A stretch of 64,000 nt of DNA, from NCBI GenBank assembly GCA_049601915.1, contig JBMYRB010000003.1, forward strand, positions 186,001 to 250,000, read 5' to 3'. The position numbers were made by a program, and so were the translations under genes. The notes under the pieces were generated by a model. That model did no database searches, was not told the DNA's origin, and saw only the letters and a list, made by a program, of their open reading frames with translations. Position 1 is the stretch's first letter. Each line of letters starts with the position of its first letter. Below are positions 17,064 to 26,612 of this stretch, piece by piece. This DNA comes from UBA8079 sp049601915. GTDB taxonomy: Bacteria > Pseudomonadota > Alphaproteobacteria > UBA6615.

Positions 17064-17936
17064 ATGGGTGAAAAGCTGGGAATGATCGGGCTGGGGAAGA
17101 TGGGGCTGGCGCTGGCGCGGGAGATGATGGCCGATGGCCACGACGTGTCGGGTTACGACATCGATCCCGCGCGCATGGACATGTTGGCGGCCGCAGGCGG
17201 AGCACCTTGTGCAAATGCCCGCGTAGTCGCCGGCGCCAGCGACATCACCTTCTCCATTCTATTGAAGCCCGAGCATATCGAGGAAAACCTGTTCGGCCCC
17301 GATGGGATCGACAAGGCCGGCAAGACCGGTCTCATCCATGTGGAAATGAGCACCATGCCGCCGTCCTACAGCAAGGAGTTGTGCACGAAGCTCGCCGCGC
17401 AGGGCATCGACATGCTCGACGCGCCGATCTCGGGCTCCACGCCCCAGATTGATGACCGCTCGATCACCTTCATGGTCGGCGGCAGCGACGCGGCCTTCGG
17501 ACGGATCGAACCCATCCTGACAAGCCTGTCTGCAGATGCGACCCACACCGGTGCATCGGGCACCGGCGCGGTGATGAAAGTCGTTACCAATCTATTCGTT
17601 AATGCGAGTACGGCGCTGCTGGCCGAGGTCATCATCACCGGCGAGCGGGCCGGCCTGTCTCATGCAGCGATGGCCCATTGCCTGCCCAAGGGTTCGGTTC
17701 AGGGCAAAATGCTGGATATGTCCATCGGCCCCCTCACCGAGCGTGATTTCACGGCCCGGGGTGCGGTCGAGATTTTCGTCAAGGACATGGGTATCGCCAT
17801 CGACCTCGCGAAAGATAACGGCATCGACCTCGCCGTCGTGCCCGCTGCCCGCGCCATGTTCCAGCGCGCCGCCGACGCCGGCTGGGCGAAAGACGATGCG
17901 ACACGGGTAATCGAGGTCTATGAGGGCAAGGCGTGA
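17064..17936 (+). CDS. NAD(P)-dependent beta-hydroxyacid dehydrogenase
   Basis: The 290-residue protein belongs to the 3-hydroxyisobutyrate dehydrogenase family. The Rossmann motif is MIGLGKMGLALA (about residues 7-18), with an acidic residue after strand 2 (YDIDPARM) suggesting NAD. The substrate-binding loop is DAPISGSTPQ (about 122-131), and the catalytic lysine lies in GTGAVMKVVTN (about 172). These enzymes oxidise the beta-hydroxyl of short 2-substituted acids such as 3-hydroxyisobutyrate, tartronate semialdehyde or threonate. The last codons overlap the next gene's start as GTGA, so the pair is translated together with an APH-type kinase. Confidence 0.92.
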   Translation: MGEKLGMIGLGKMGLALAREMMADGHDVSGYDIDPARMDMLAAAGGAPCANARVVAGASDITFSILLKPEHIEENLFGPDGIDKAGKTGLIHVEMSTMPPSYSKELCTKLAAQGIDMLDAPISGSTPQIDDRSITFMVGGSDAAFGRIEPILTSLSADATHTGASGTGAVMKVVTNLFVNASTALLAEVIITGERAGLSHAAMAHCLPKGSVQGKMLDMSIGPLTERDFTARGAVEIFVKDMGIAIDLAKDNGIDLAVVPAARAMFQRAADAGWAKDDATRVIEVYEGKA

Positions 17937-18940
17937 GCGGTTCCCCGCAACCGGATGACGAGCTCGTCGCATCACTGCGTGAGGCCGGTCTGATTGACGA
18001 TTCTGCCGCGTTCGAACGCCTCACGGGCGGGATATCGTCTGATATCTGGAAAGTAACCACACCCGGCCGTAGTTTCTGCGTGAAACGTGCCCTGCCCCAG
18101 CTCGCCGTCGAGGTCGAGTGGCAAGTCCCGGTCGAACGCAACCGCTTTGAGGTCGACTGGTACCGGATCGCGGACGGCATCATCCCGGGCGCTGCGCCGA
18201 AAGTCTTGGCGCATGACGAAGCTGCCATGCTCTTCGCCATGGAATTTCTCGATCCGGCGGAGTTCAAACTCTACAAGAATGAATTGCGCGACGGACGTGC
18301 CGACCCGGAAGTCGCTGCGGAAGTTGGTCGCCGCCTCGCCTTGATACATGCTGGCACCGCCGGGCGCGAGGAGCTTAAGGAAACCTTCCCGCGGAACGAT
18401 ATCTTCCACGCGATTCGCCTCGAACCTTATCTCGAGGCGACCGCGGGTCCGCACCCTGATTTGCACGACGTGCTCCATACCTTGAGCGATAGGACCCATG
18501 TCACCCGCCTGGCGATGATCCACGGCGACGTCAGCCCCAAGAACATCCTGACCGGCCCCGACGGCCCGGTATTCCTAGATGCGGAATGTGCCTGCATCGG
18601 CGACCCGGCATTCGACCTGGCCTTCTGCCTCAACCATTTTCTGCTGAAATGCTTGTGGACGCCGGCAGCGATGCCCGCCTTCCTCGACTGCTTCGATGCG
18701 ATGACGAAAGCCTATCTGGCCGGCGTGGATTGGGAATCGCCCGACGAGATGGAAGCCCGGACGGCGAGCCTGCTTCCGGGGTTGTTTCTGGCGCGCGTGG
18801 ACGGAAAGTCACCGGTCGAATACGTCACCGAGGATGTGCAACGGGACCGGGTGCGCCAGGTCGCACGCGCGTTGCTAAAATCTCCGCCCGCGCGCCTCGC
18901 CGATACGTGCATCGCCTGGGAAAAGGAGCTGCGTGCCTAA
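17933..18940 (+). CDS. APH-family phosphotransferase (small-molecule kinase)
   Basis: The 335-residue protein has the aminoglycoside phosphotransferase/choline kinase fold. The N-lobe carries a glycine loop (LTGGISSDIWKV) and the ATP lysine in SFCVKRAL. The C-lobe has the Brenner motif MIHGDVSPKNIL (about residues 196-207) and the magnesium aspartate in FLDAECACIGDPAFDLAF. It is therefore expected to transfer phosphate from ATP to a small hydroxylated or amino compound. Overlap with the dehydrogenase gene (GTGA) implies that the two act on one metabolite. Antibiotic resistance is unlikely from the context. The start is GTG 17933. Confidence 0.9.
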   Translation: MSGSPQPDDELVASLREAGLIDDSAAFERLTGGISSDIWKVTTPGRSFCVKRALPQLAVEVEWQVPVERNRFEVDWYRIADGIIPGAAPKVLAHDEAAMLFAMEFLDPAEFKLYKNELRDGRADPEVAAEVGRRLALIHAGTAGREELKETFPRNDIFHAIRLEPYLEATAGPHPDLHDVLHTLSDRTHVTRLAMIHGDVSPKNILTGPDGPVFLDAECACIGDPAFDLAFCLNHFLLKCLWTPAAMPAFLDCFDAMTKAYLAGVDWESPDEMEARTASLLPGLFLARVDGKSPVEYVTEDVQRDRVRQVARALLKSPPARLADTCIAWEKELRA

Positions 18941-19009
18941 TCAGGGACACTTCGATGGGTCGGCACGTCCGAGCAGGACTGCCGATGCCCGCCATTCAAC
19001 TGCAACGCC

Positions 19010-20261
19010 TTAGTTCTTGTGGGGTGGCAGGCGTAAAACCATGCGGTTGATGGCGTGCATGGTGTTGAAAAAATCATCGAACTGGGTCTTGAAGGTTTCC
19101 CATTCCAGGTCACTGCGCACTTGCAGAATGTCCTCATGGATGTCCGCCAAGATCCGTTGGCCGTCACAACGCTGAGCGATGGCTCGTGCCAAGCGCGGTA
19201 CGGAAAGTGCATACGTCAAACCGTTGCGTGACCGCGTGACCATGCCGCGGGCGGGTATCTGTTTGGCGGCATCTTCCGGAGTCATATCGAGCAAGACAGG
19301 CACGGCTGCGGGATCGTCGGGTATTGGAAGTGCCACAGGGTTTTCTGTGAGCACTGCATAGAACACATGCTTCTTTATGTTGCCCGCCAGCAATTCACCG
19401 AAGGCAGCACGTTCCATCTGGTCCATGTCCTGCAGACGTTCCAGTAGTGCGGGCGATTTCAACAACTGTGCCGGGTCGTAGTCGGCGAGTGGCAATAAGC
19501 CTGTTATGCGCAACTCCGCGGCGGCAGTCAGTTCTGCAAGCTCCGGCACCCTGTAGGCGCGGTCTTGGGAATGCAGCAGCAGATCGAAAACACCGGGATC
19601 GCCTCCCCCCTTTGTGGTCGTTCAATTGTCCGTTGCGCAGGAACCAGTTTGTTGGCGGCAGAATCTCAAGCAATCGCTTCGCGCTCTCAACTCTGCTGGC
19701 ATCATCCTCGTCAACCGGCCCCAATGTTCGCAACATATCCTGCACATGGTAGAGGCCGGTTCGACCAAGTTCGCCATACACCGTGATGCCGAGGCCGCCA
19801 TCCGGGGCGAGCACCGAGATGAGAGTTTGCAGTCCTGCCAGCCGCTCTTCCAGGTGATTCAAGACACCGCAGCAATCAATATAATCGAAGGTGTCGAGGC
19901 CGAGTTCACCAACATCGAGGAGCGACCCCTGCACAAACTCGATATTATCCAACCCGCGAACCTCCGTGCGCCGACGGGCGATATCCTGACTTTCGGCACT
20001 GAGATCGAGATGGATGACCGTGCCTGGAACTCCGGCGTCGGTCATTTGCTGCCCCATCATGATCGCAGCGTCTCCGGTGCCGCCGACGGCAACAAGAACC
20101 CGTAGCGGAGCACTCAAATCACGCCGACCGCCGAACGCGAAATGGTTGACCTTAAATAACTGACTTGGCGAGACGACGCGCAAATGCTTCGTTTCATCAT
20201 GCGGATTTCTCGCCGGATAGGGATAGGTCTCGTACTGAGCCTGAATGCGGTCGTCTAACAT
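19010..20261 (-). pseudogene. SAM-dependent methyltransferase, broken by a frameshift
   Basis: From ATG 20261 the frame encodes a class I methyltransferase: YETYPYPARNP, the SAM motif VLVAVGGTGDAAIMMGQQ, IHLDLSAESQDIARRR, and FDYIDCCGVLNHL. At LNDHKGG the frame passes into a junk tail. The neighbouring frame continues directly with DPGVFDLLLHSQDRAYRVPEL and a helical C-terminal domain ending VLRLPPHKN at 19010. The junction is a run of six C on the plus strand (19605-19610) where five would restore one protein of about 416 residues. The layout resembles methyltransferases with a C-terminal regulatory-type domain. It diverges from the MFS gene at 20404. Confidence 0.8.
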
Positions 20262-20403
20262 TGGTATCTAACCGACTCTCCGTGTGCTCGTGCATCATTA
20301 TTCAAGCACTTTGCTGAAGGCATCAAAACAACATGTTAGCCGGCGAATGTTCCCCGGTCCTGCCGAGAGACAGGCTATCGTTCGTGTATAACGGGGAAGG
20401 ATC

Positions 20404-21648
20404 ATGACAGACATCTTCGGGGGACTGAGACAACCGGCGGCTCGGCAACGGAGTATCGTGCTGGTCGCGTCGCTGCTGTTCATGCTGGTTGGCACCGGCA
20501 GCATCTATTTTATCGTCGTTGCCCTTAAGCAGATCAGTGCCGAGTTTGCCTGGCCGCGCGCCGTACCGTCGATCGCCTATGCCTTGCAATATGGTGGTGC
20601 GGGAATCGGCGGTATTTTCATGGGCTGGCTGCTCGACCGGCGCGGAATGATAATGCCCGCCTTCATCGGGGCCAGCATGGTTGGCCTTGGCGCGATCCTT
20701 ACCAGCTTCGTCCAAACCCAGTGGGAGCTGTTCTTCATCTACGGCGTGATGCTCGGTTTCTTTGGTCGCTCATGCCTGTTTGCACCGCTGACCGCGAACA
20801 TCACGCGTTGGTTCGAGCATAACCGCAGCCTTGCCGTGGGTGTCGTCGGGTCCGGTCAGGGGCTGGCCGGCCTGATGTGGCCTCAGGTGTTCCACTATCT
20901 GATCGCCACCGTCGGCTGGCGCCAGACGGCTTTGCTCTATGGCCTGTTCGCGCTCGGCACGATGTTACCTCTGGCGTTGATCTTGCGGCAGAGGCCCCCC
21001 ACTTTGAAATCCTCTGCCCCGTCCCGCGCCATGCGTAGCCGCGATGTTTCACCTGTGCGCGCACCACTGGAGCCACGCACGATCCAGGCCCTGCTTTCGA
21101 CCGCATCGATCGGATGCTGTGTGGCGATGTCGCTGCCCCTCGCCCATATCGTCAGCCATGTCAGCGACCTCGGATACGATCCCGCGCGCGGCGCGGAAGT
21201 GTTGTCGGTCATGCTCGGCTGCTCAGCGCTGGCAAGCTTCTTCGGGGTCGGATTCCTTGGTCGACGTTTTGGCGGATTGCGGGCGATTTTTCTGTTCTCT
21301 TCGACCCAGGCGACATTGCTGTTCGTCCTCGCCTTTGTCGACAATCTGTCGACGGTCTACTTGGCCGCCGCGCTGTTTGGCCTCGGTTACGGCGGCATCC
21401 TGCCTTGCTATCCGGTGATCGTGCGCGAACTCCTGCCCGCCGCCGAAGCCGGACGGCGGACAGGCCTAGTTCTGCTTTGTGCCGGTGGCGGCATGGCGTT
21501 GGGCTCATGGCTGGGCGGTCATGTGTTCGATCAGACCGGCAGTTACCAGCTCGCGTTTCTTATTGGTGTCGGGTTCAACCTGACCAATCTCGCCATCATC
21601 GCGGGGTTGATTCTGCGCACCCGCAACCCGCGGCCGGCCTACGTATGA
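20404..21648 (+). CDS. MFS transporter, monocarboxylate-type (OFA/MCT-like)
   Basis: The 414-residue protein has twelve membrane helices and the features of the oxalate:formate/monocarboxylate group of MFS. Helix 1 is followed by FAWPRAVPSIAYALQYGGAGIGG, loop 2-3 has LLDRRGMIMP, and helix 4-5 shows RWFEHNRSLAVGVVGSGQGLAG with the typical Arg and GxGxG. The probable cargo is a small organic anion, which is inference from the group. It diverges from the broken methyltransferase with about 140 bases between. No transcription-factor gene is adjacent. Confidence 0.88.
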   Translation: MTDIFGGLRQPAARQRSIVLVASLLFMLVGTGSIYFIVVALKQISAEFAWPRAVPSIAYALQYGGAGIGGIFMGWLLDRRGMIMPAFIGASMVGLGAILTSFVQTQWELFFIYGVMLGFFGRSCLFAPLTANITRWFEHNRSLAVGVVGSGQGLAGLMWPQVFHYLIATVGWRQTALLYGLFALGTMLPLALILRQRPPTLKSSAPSRAMRSRDVSPVRAPLEPRTIQALLSTASIGCCVAMSLPLAHIVSHVSDLGYDPARGAEVLSVMLGCSALASFFGVGFLGRRFGGLRAIFLFSSTQATLLFVLAFVDNLSTVYLAAALFGLGYGGILPCYPVIVRELLPAAEAGRRTGLVLLCAGGGMALGSWLGGHVFDQTGSYQLAFLIGVGFNLTNLAIIAGLILRTRNPRPAYV

Positions 21649-21700
21649 TCCATGACGCACTGTACTGTGGGCCGCTCGCGTGGCGTTGTCGCACGTGTCC

Positions 21701-22318
21701 TCAGCCGACCATGTACACGTCGTAGCGGGTGGTTTTGCCAGTGATCCTGTGTGACGGGGCGCGGATACCGCTCATCGGGTCGGCCCGCAGCGGCCACTTC
21801 AGTACCACCCGTTTACTGGCGGTGGCCAGGGCTTCACTCATGAGTTCGGCCGAATCCTCGTCTGTGCCAACGATCTCGCGGATCAGGCGCATTTCATTCT
21901 TCACGAGTGCGGATTTATTGCGCGGCGGATGCATCGGGTCGACCAGCACCACTTCCGGGTCGAGGCCGGCCAGCAGATCCCTGGCGTCCCCATGAACCAA
22001 GGTCATACGGCTGATGACGTCCGCGACGTCACCGCCCGCCATTCGAGCGCGTTCCATGCCTTCGACCAGCAGGTTGTGCATATCCGGGGATCGTTCGATC
22101 AGTGTGACGTTCGCGCCCAGCGATGCAAGCAGGAAGGCGTCCCGGCCGAGACCAGCCGTGGTATCTACCACTTGCGGGTTGTTCCCGCCTTTCATGCCGA
22201 CAGCCTTGGGCAATGCCTGACCACGGCCACCGCCAAACCGAAACCGATGGCGCACTGCTCCGCCTGTGAAGTCACAGACCAGCTTGTTTGATTGAGTTGC
22301 TTTGTCTTTGCGTTGCAT
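21701..22318 (-). CDS. rsmJ: 16S rRNA (guanine1516-N2)-methyltransferase RsmJ
   Basis: RsmJ methylates G1516 of 16S rRNA. The 205-residue protein shows the family blocks in order: CDFTGGAVRHRFRFGGGRGQ, the SAM motif VVDTTAGLGRDAFLLASLG, LIERSPDMHNLL, VHGDARDLL, and the catalytic motif VVLVDPMHPPRNKSALVK. ATG 22318 is chosen because the open frame further upstream runs into the tRNA-Lys gene and encodes antisense tRNA sequence. The gene is downstream of tRNA-Lys on the same strand and could share its transcript. Confidence 0.88.
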   Translation of the reverse strand: MQRKDKATQSNKLVCDFTGGAVRHRFRFGGGRGQALPKAVGMKGGNNPQVVDTTAGLGRDAFLLASLGANVTLIERSPDMHNLLVEGMERARMAGGDVADVISRMTLVHGDARDLLAGLDPEVVLVDPMHPPRNKSALVKNEMRLIREIVGTDEDSAELMSEALATASKRVVLKWPLRADPMSGIRAPSHRITGKTTRYDVYMVG

Positions 22319-22419
22319 CCGGTTCCCTAGGACACGAGTAGGGCACAGCCCGATGAAAAATGCTTCCGCATTTTCTGGTTCGGCGCAATTGCACCCAAGA
22401 AAGGTCTGGCATGGGAAAA

Positions 22420-22495
22420 TGGTGGGCACTGTAGGATTCGAACCTACGACCGTTCGATTAAAAGTCGAATGCTCTACCAACTGAGCTAAGTGCCC
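22420..22495 (-). tRNA. tRNA-Lys (anticodon TTT)
   Basis: The minus strand gives a 76-base class I tRNA: acceptor GGGCACT/AGTGCCC, D arm with GCTCAGTTGGTAGAGC, anticodon stem TTCGA/TCGAA with loop CTTTTAA (anticodon TTT), T arm GGTTCGAATCC, and an encoded CCA (22420-22422). Confidence 0.97.
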
Positions 22496-22612
22496 ACACG
22501 GCACACGCTGCCATCGGATTCGGGCGGCAATGCGCGGTATGCGTCTATTTAGAAACCGGGACGCGCCGGGTCAATGCCTGACGCGCGTGTTTTCAGACTT
22601 GTTTGTTGGCCC

Positions 22613-23224
22613 CTACTGCGCGTCGGCCGCGACCTGTACCTTGATCATCTTGTCCGGATCCTGGACGGTGCCGCTCGACCCTTCGCCTCGCTTGATCGCG
22701 TCGACATGTTCCATGCCGTCGGTCACCTGTCCCCAAACGGTGTACTGGCCGTCTAGGAAAGAGGCGTCATCGAAAACGATAAAAAACTGGCTGTTGGCGC
22801 TGTTCGGGCTTTGCGCGCGGGCCATGGAGACCGCACCGCGGCCGTGGTTGACGTCAGAGAACTCTGCTTCCAGGTCGGGGAGCTCGGAGCTGCCCGTGCC
22901 GGTACCCGTCGGATCGCCGGTCTGGGCCATGAAGCCGTCGATCACACGGTGAAAGACGATACCGTCATAGAAACCCGCGCGAGCGAGTTCCTTGATGCGC
23001 GCGACGTGATTGGGGGCGACTTCGGGCAGCAGCTGGATTGTCACGCGTCCGCCTTCCAGGTCGATGTAGAGTGTGTTTTCCATGTCGCGCTCCTGCGTTC
23101 TGGGTTCTGTCCGCGTTTCCGCGGTAGGTGTTGGCTTGTTTGATTGCTGATTCCAGTAGAACCCCAACGCGAGGGCTACGACTGCAACGCCGGTTACAGC
23201 AAAAAGTACGCGACGTTTCATCAT
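22613..23224 (-). CDS. Cyclophilin-type peptidyl-prolyl isomerase
   Basis: The protein accelerates cis-trans isomerisation of proline bonds. The cyclophilin domain has FYDGIVFHRVIDGFMAQTGDP (active-site Arg in FHRV), RGAVSMARA and NSQFFIVFDD. As drawn from ATG 23224 the protein has 203 residues and an N-terminal membrane anchor or signal (RRVLFAVTGVAVVALALGFYW) with a charged linker. An internal ATG at 23083 (MENTLYIDL) is preceded by AGGAG at ideal distance and corresponds to the start of cytoplasmic alphaproteobacterial cyclophilins, so a shorter soluble form is likely too. It lies six bases after coaD. Confidence 0.9.
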   Translation of the reverse strand: MMKRRVLFAVTGVAVVALALGFYWNQQSNKPTPTAETRTEPRTQERDMENTLYIDLEGGRVTIQLLPEVAPNHVARIKELARAGFYDGIVFHRVIDGFMAQTGDPTGTGTGSSELPDLEAEFSDVNHGRGAVSMARAQSPNSANSQFFIVFDDASFLDGQYTVWGQVTDGMEHVDAIKRGEGSSGTVQDPDKMIKVQVAADAQ

Positions 23225-23230
23225 GGGTGT

Positions 23231-23761
23231 TTACTCGTTGACGGCCGGCAGGTCGAGCCGCCCGAAGCGTTCATTCACACGTCGGGCAACCGTGGGCGAA
23301 ACGAAACTGGAAATATCACCACCTAGAGCCGCGATCTCCTTGACCAGGCGCGAGGCGATGAACTGGTGACGTTCCGAGGCCATCAGAAACAAAATCTCTA
23401 TGTCAGCGTTAAGGCGGGCATTCATGCCGGCCATCTGGAATTCATAGTCGAAGTCCGAGACAGCACGCAGGCCGCGCAGGATGCAATCGGCACTCTCCGC
23501 TTCAGCAAATTGCATCAACAGGGAATCGAAGGGTTTGACGTCGATCTTACCAACTTTGGGATCGTCGATCGATGCGACCTCGTCTCGGACCATTTCCACC
23601 CTCTCGTCGAGCGAGAAAAGCGGACCTTTGCCAGCATTGACGGCGACGCCGATCACCAGCCGATCGAGCACGCGTGCGCCGCGCTTGATGATATCCATAT
23701 GCCCGTTCGTGGTCGGGTCGAAGGTACCGGGGTAGACCCCCACGCGTTCATTCTTCGCCAT
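23231..23761 (-). CDS. coaD: Pantetheine-phosphate adenylyltransferase
   Basis: CoaD catalyses the penultimate step of coenzyme A synthesis, adenylating 4'-phosphopantetheine. The 176-residue protein has the nucleotidyltransferase motif GVYPGTFDPTTNGHMDII (T/HxGH-type), the KPFDSLL segment, RGLRAVSDFDYEFQMAGMN and a C-terminal SSFVSPTVARRV with the ISSTLVRE-like position altered. ATG 23761 has GAGGA five bases upstream and overlaps the end of gyrA by 14 bases, so translation is coupled. The operon order is gyrA-coaD-cyclophilin, which is typical of alphaproteobacteria. Confidence 0.94.
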   Translation of the reverse strand: MAKNERVGVYPGTFDPTTNGHMDIIKRGARVLDRLVIGVAVNAGKGPLFSLDERVEMVRDEVASIDDPKVGKIDVKPFDSLLMQFAEAESADCILRGLRAVSDFDYEFQMAGMNARLNADIEILFLMASERHQFIASRLVKEIAALGGDISSFVSPTVARRVNERFGRLDLPAVNE

Positions 23762-26612
23762 TTTCATCCTCGAGCGACGTTTCGTCGCTGCCGACTGCAT
23801 CGTCGTTCGATGCCCCGCCCGTCTCTACATCGGGCGTCTCGCTCCCCCGATCCGTGCCGTTCTCGGCATCTTGTTCGGTATTTTCGTCCGTCTCGTCTTC
23901 CTCATCATCGTCGCTCAAGTGGGCGACGGTCACAACCCGTTCGTCTTCGGCGACACGGAATAGTGTCACGCCGCGGGTGGAGCGGCCGGCGATACGCACG
24001 TCGACCACGCCCGTGCGGATGAGTTGGCCCCCGTCGGTGACCATGACGAGCTGGGTTTCTTCCTCGACCGGAAACGACGCCACGACGGCGTTATCCTTCA
24101 CGTCGGACAGGGTAATATTGACCACGCCCTGTCCGCCCCGGTTGGTGATCCGATACTCATAGGCGGAGGTTCGTTTGCCGAATCCGTTGGCAGTGACCGA
24201 GAGGATGAATTGCTCCTGCTTGGCTAGTTCCGCATAGCGTTCGTCGGAAAGCACAAGCGCTTCGCTTTCCTCGCTGTTATCCGCATCCGCAACGGGCGCT
24301 TCGGCGGATGCATCGCTGTCGGCATCCGCGCGTTCGGCGCGGCTGCGTTTGAGGTAGGCCTCGCGCTCATCGACCGAGAATTCCGCGTGGGACAGGATCG
24401 ACATCGAAATCACATTGTCATCCGGGCCCAGGCGAATACCGCGCACGCCCGTCGAGTTGCGCCCGACAAACACACGCACATCGGTCGCCTCGAAGCGGAT
24501 TGACTTAGCCTTGGCGGTCGCCAGCAGGACGTGATCGGAATCCTCGCAAGGCTGCACGCCGACGAGCTGGTCGCCCTCGTCGAGCTTCATGGCGATCTTG
24601 CCGTTGGATTTTACCTGGACGAAATCCGACAGGCGGTTGCGTCGAACATTGCCGCTCTCGGTTGCGAACATGACGAACAGTTTCTCAGCCTCGGACTCGT
24701 CTTCCGGCAGCGGCATCAGGGTCGTGATGGTCTCGTCTTCTTCGAGTGGCAACACGTTGACCAGCGCCTTGCCACGCCCCTGGGGCGTGCCGACGGGCAG
24801 ATTGTAGACCTTGGTCTTGTAGACCATGCCGCGTGACGAGAAGAACAGCACCGGCGTGTGGGTGTTGAGCACGAAGACCGAGCTGATGAAGTCTTCGTCG
24901 CGAGCCTTCATGCCCGCCCGGCCCTTGCCGCCGCGCTTCTGCTCCCGGTAGGTCGAGAGCGGGACCCGCTGGATGTAGCCATTGTGGGTCACGGTCACGA
25001 CCATGTCCTCACGCTGGATCAGCGCCTCGATGTCCTGCTCGAACTCGCCCTCGATAATTTCGGTGCGGCGCGGATCGGCGAATTCCTCACGCATCGCCAG
25101 GAGCTCGTCGCGCAGGATTCCGTATAGTTTCTCGCGGTCGTCGAGGATCGAGAGGTATTCCTTGATCTGCTCGACCAGCTCCACCAGGTCGTTGGCAATC
25201 TTGTCACGTTCGAGGCCGGTCAGGCGATGCAGGCGAAGTTCCAGGATCGCCTTGGCCTGCTCTTCGGACAGCTGGTAGTTGCCCTTCTCGTCCACCGCGC
25301 GTCCTGGCTCATCGATCAATGTGATCAGCGGCGCCACTTCCTTGGCCGGCCACATCTTGGCGGTGAGCTGCTCCCGCGCGTCATTGGCGTCCTTGGCGGC
25401 GCGGATCAGCGCGATCACCGGGTCCAGATTGGCCACGGCCACGGCTAGGCCGACCAGCGTGTGGGCGCGATCGCGTGCCCTGGCCAGCTCATAGATCGTG
25501 CGCCGGGTGATGACCTCCTCGCGGAAGGCCACGAACGCGGCGATGATCTCCTTGACGTTAAGCAGCTCCGGCCGCCCGCCGTTCAATGCCAGCATGTTGA
25601 CGCCGAACGAGGATTGCAGCTGGGTGTATCGGAACAGCTGGTTGAGGATCACCTCGGGTTCCGCGTCGCGCTTCAGCTCGATGACAACCCGCACCCCGTC
25701 CCGGTCACTCTCGTCGCGCAGGTCGGAGATGCCTTCGATGATCTTCTCCTGGGCGACCTCGGCGATGCGCTCGATCATCCGGGACTTGTTCACCTGATAG
25801 GGAATTTCGGTGACGACGATAGCGTTGCGCCCGGCCCGAACCTCTTCGAAAGCGGTCTTGGCCCGGATGACGACAGACCCGCGACCGGTGTGGAAGGCCG
25901 CGCGGATGCCGCTGGTACCCAGTATGATGCCGCCGGTCGGGAAATCGGGCCCGTGCATCACCTCGAGCATCTCGTCGATGCTCGTCTCGGGATTGTCGAT
26001 GTACAGACAGCAGGCGTCGATCACCTCGCCTAGATTGTGTGGCGGGATGTTGGTCGCCATGCCTACGGCGATGCCGCCGGCGCCGTTGACCAGCAAATTC
26101 GGGTACTGGGCCGGCAGAACCACCGGTTCGTTGATGCTTTCGTCGTAGTTTGGCTGGAAATCGACCGTATCCCGGTCGATATCCGCGATCAGCGAATGTG
26201 CAGCCTTTGACATGCGCGCCTCGGTGTAGCGCATGGCCGCGGCCCGGTCGCCGTCCATGGAGCCGAAATTACCCTGGCCGTCGATCAGTTCCAGGCGCAT
26301 GGAGAAATCCTGCGCCATGCGCACCATGGCGTCGTAGATCGCGCTGTCGCCATGGGGGTGATACTTACCCATGACCTCGCCGACGATACGCGCGGACTTT
26401 CGATAGGGCCGGTTGTACTCGAAACCGGACTCTTTCATCGAGTAAAGGATGCGCCTGTGCACCGGTTTCAGGCCGTCGCGCACATCGGGCAAGGCGCGCG
26501 ATACGATCACGCTCATCGCGTAATCGAGGTACGAGGACTTCATCTCGTCCTCGATGGTCACCGGGGCGATATCAAAACCGTCCGGCGGGAGCTCTACGGA
26601 TTGGTCACTCAT
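23748..26612 (-). CDS. gyrA: DNA gyrase subunit A
   Basis: GyrA is the DNA-cleaving subunit of gyrase. The active-site tyrosine is Tyr129 in AMRYTEARMS. The quinolone region reads YHPHGDSAIYDAMVR, with Ser90 and Asp94 at the positions that are wild type in susceptible enzymes. The C-terminal wrapping domain contains the GyrA box QKRGGKG (about residue 565). At 954 residues it is about 80 longer than the E. coli protein. Part is an acidic insertion in the C-terminal domain (ADADSDASAEAP to DNSEESEAL) and part an acidic tail of about 60 residues. It is the first gene of the gyrA-coaD-cyclophilin string. Confidence 0.97.
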   Translation of the reverse strand: MSDQSVELPPDGFDIAPVTIEDEMKSSYLDYAMSVIVSRALPDVRDGLKPVHRRILYSMKESGFEYNRPYRKSARIVGEVMGKYHPHGDSAIYDAMVRMAQDFSMRLELIDGQGNFGSMDGDRAAAMRYTEARMSKAAHSLIADIDRDTVDFQPNYDESINEPVVLPAQYPNLLVNGAGGIAVGMATNIPPHNLGEVIDACCLYIDNPETSIDEMLEVMHGPDFPTGGIILGTSGIRAAFHTGRGSVVIRAKTAFEEVRAGRNAIVVTEIPYQVNKSRMIERIAEVAQEKIIEGISDLRDESDRDGVRVVIELKRDAEPEVILNQLFRYTQLQSSFGVNMLALNGGRPELLNVKEIIAAFVAFREEVITRRTIYELARARDRAHTLVGLAVAVANLDPVIALIRAAKDANDAREQLTAKMWPAKEVAPLITLIDEPGRAVDEKGNYQLSEEQAKAILELRLHRLTGLERDKIANDLVELVEQIKEYLSILDDREKLYGILRDELLAMREEFADPRRTEIIEGEFEQDIEALIQREDMVVTVTHNGYIQRVPLSTYREQKRGGKGRAGMKARDEDFISSVFVLNTHTPVLFFSSRGMVYKTKVYNLPVGTPQGRGKALVNVLPLEEDETITTLMPLPEDESEAEKLFVMFATESGNVRRNRLSDFVQVKSNGKIAMKLDEGDQLVGVQPCEDSDHVLLATAKAKSIRFEATDVRVFVGRNSTGVRGIRLGPDDNVISMSILSHAEFSVDEREAYLKRSRAERADADSDASAEAPVADADNSEESEALVLSDERYAELAKQEQFILSVTANGFGKRTSAYEYRITNRGGQGVVNITLSDVKDNAVVASFPVEEETQLVMVTDGGQLIRTGVVDVRIAGRSTRGVTLFRVAEDERVVTVAHLSDDDEEDETDENTEQDAENGTDRGSETPDVETGGASNDDAVGSDETSLEDENGEE

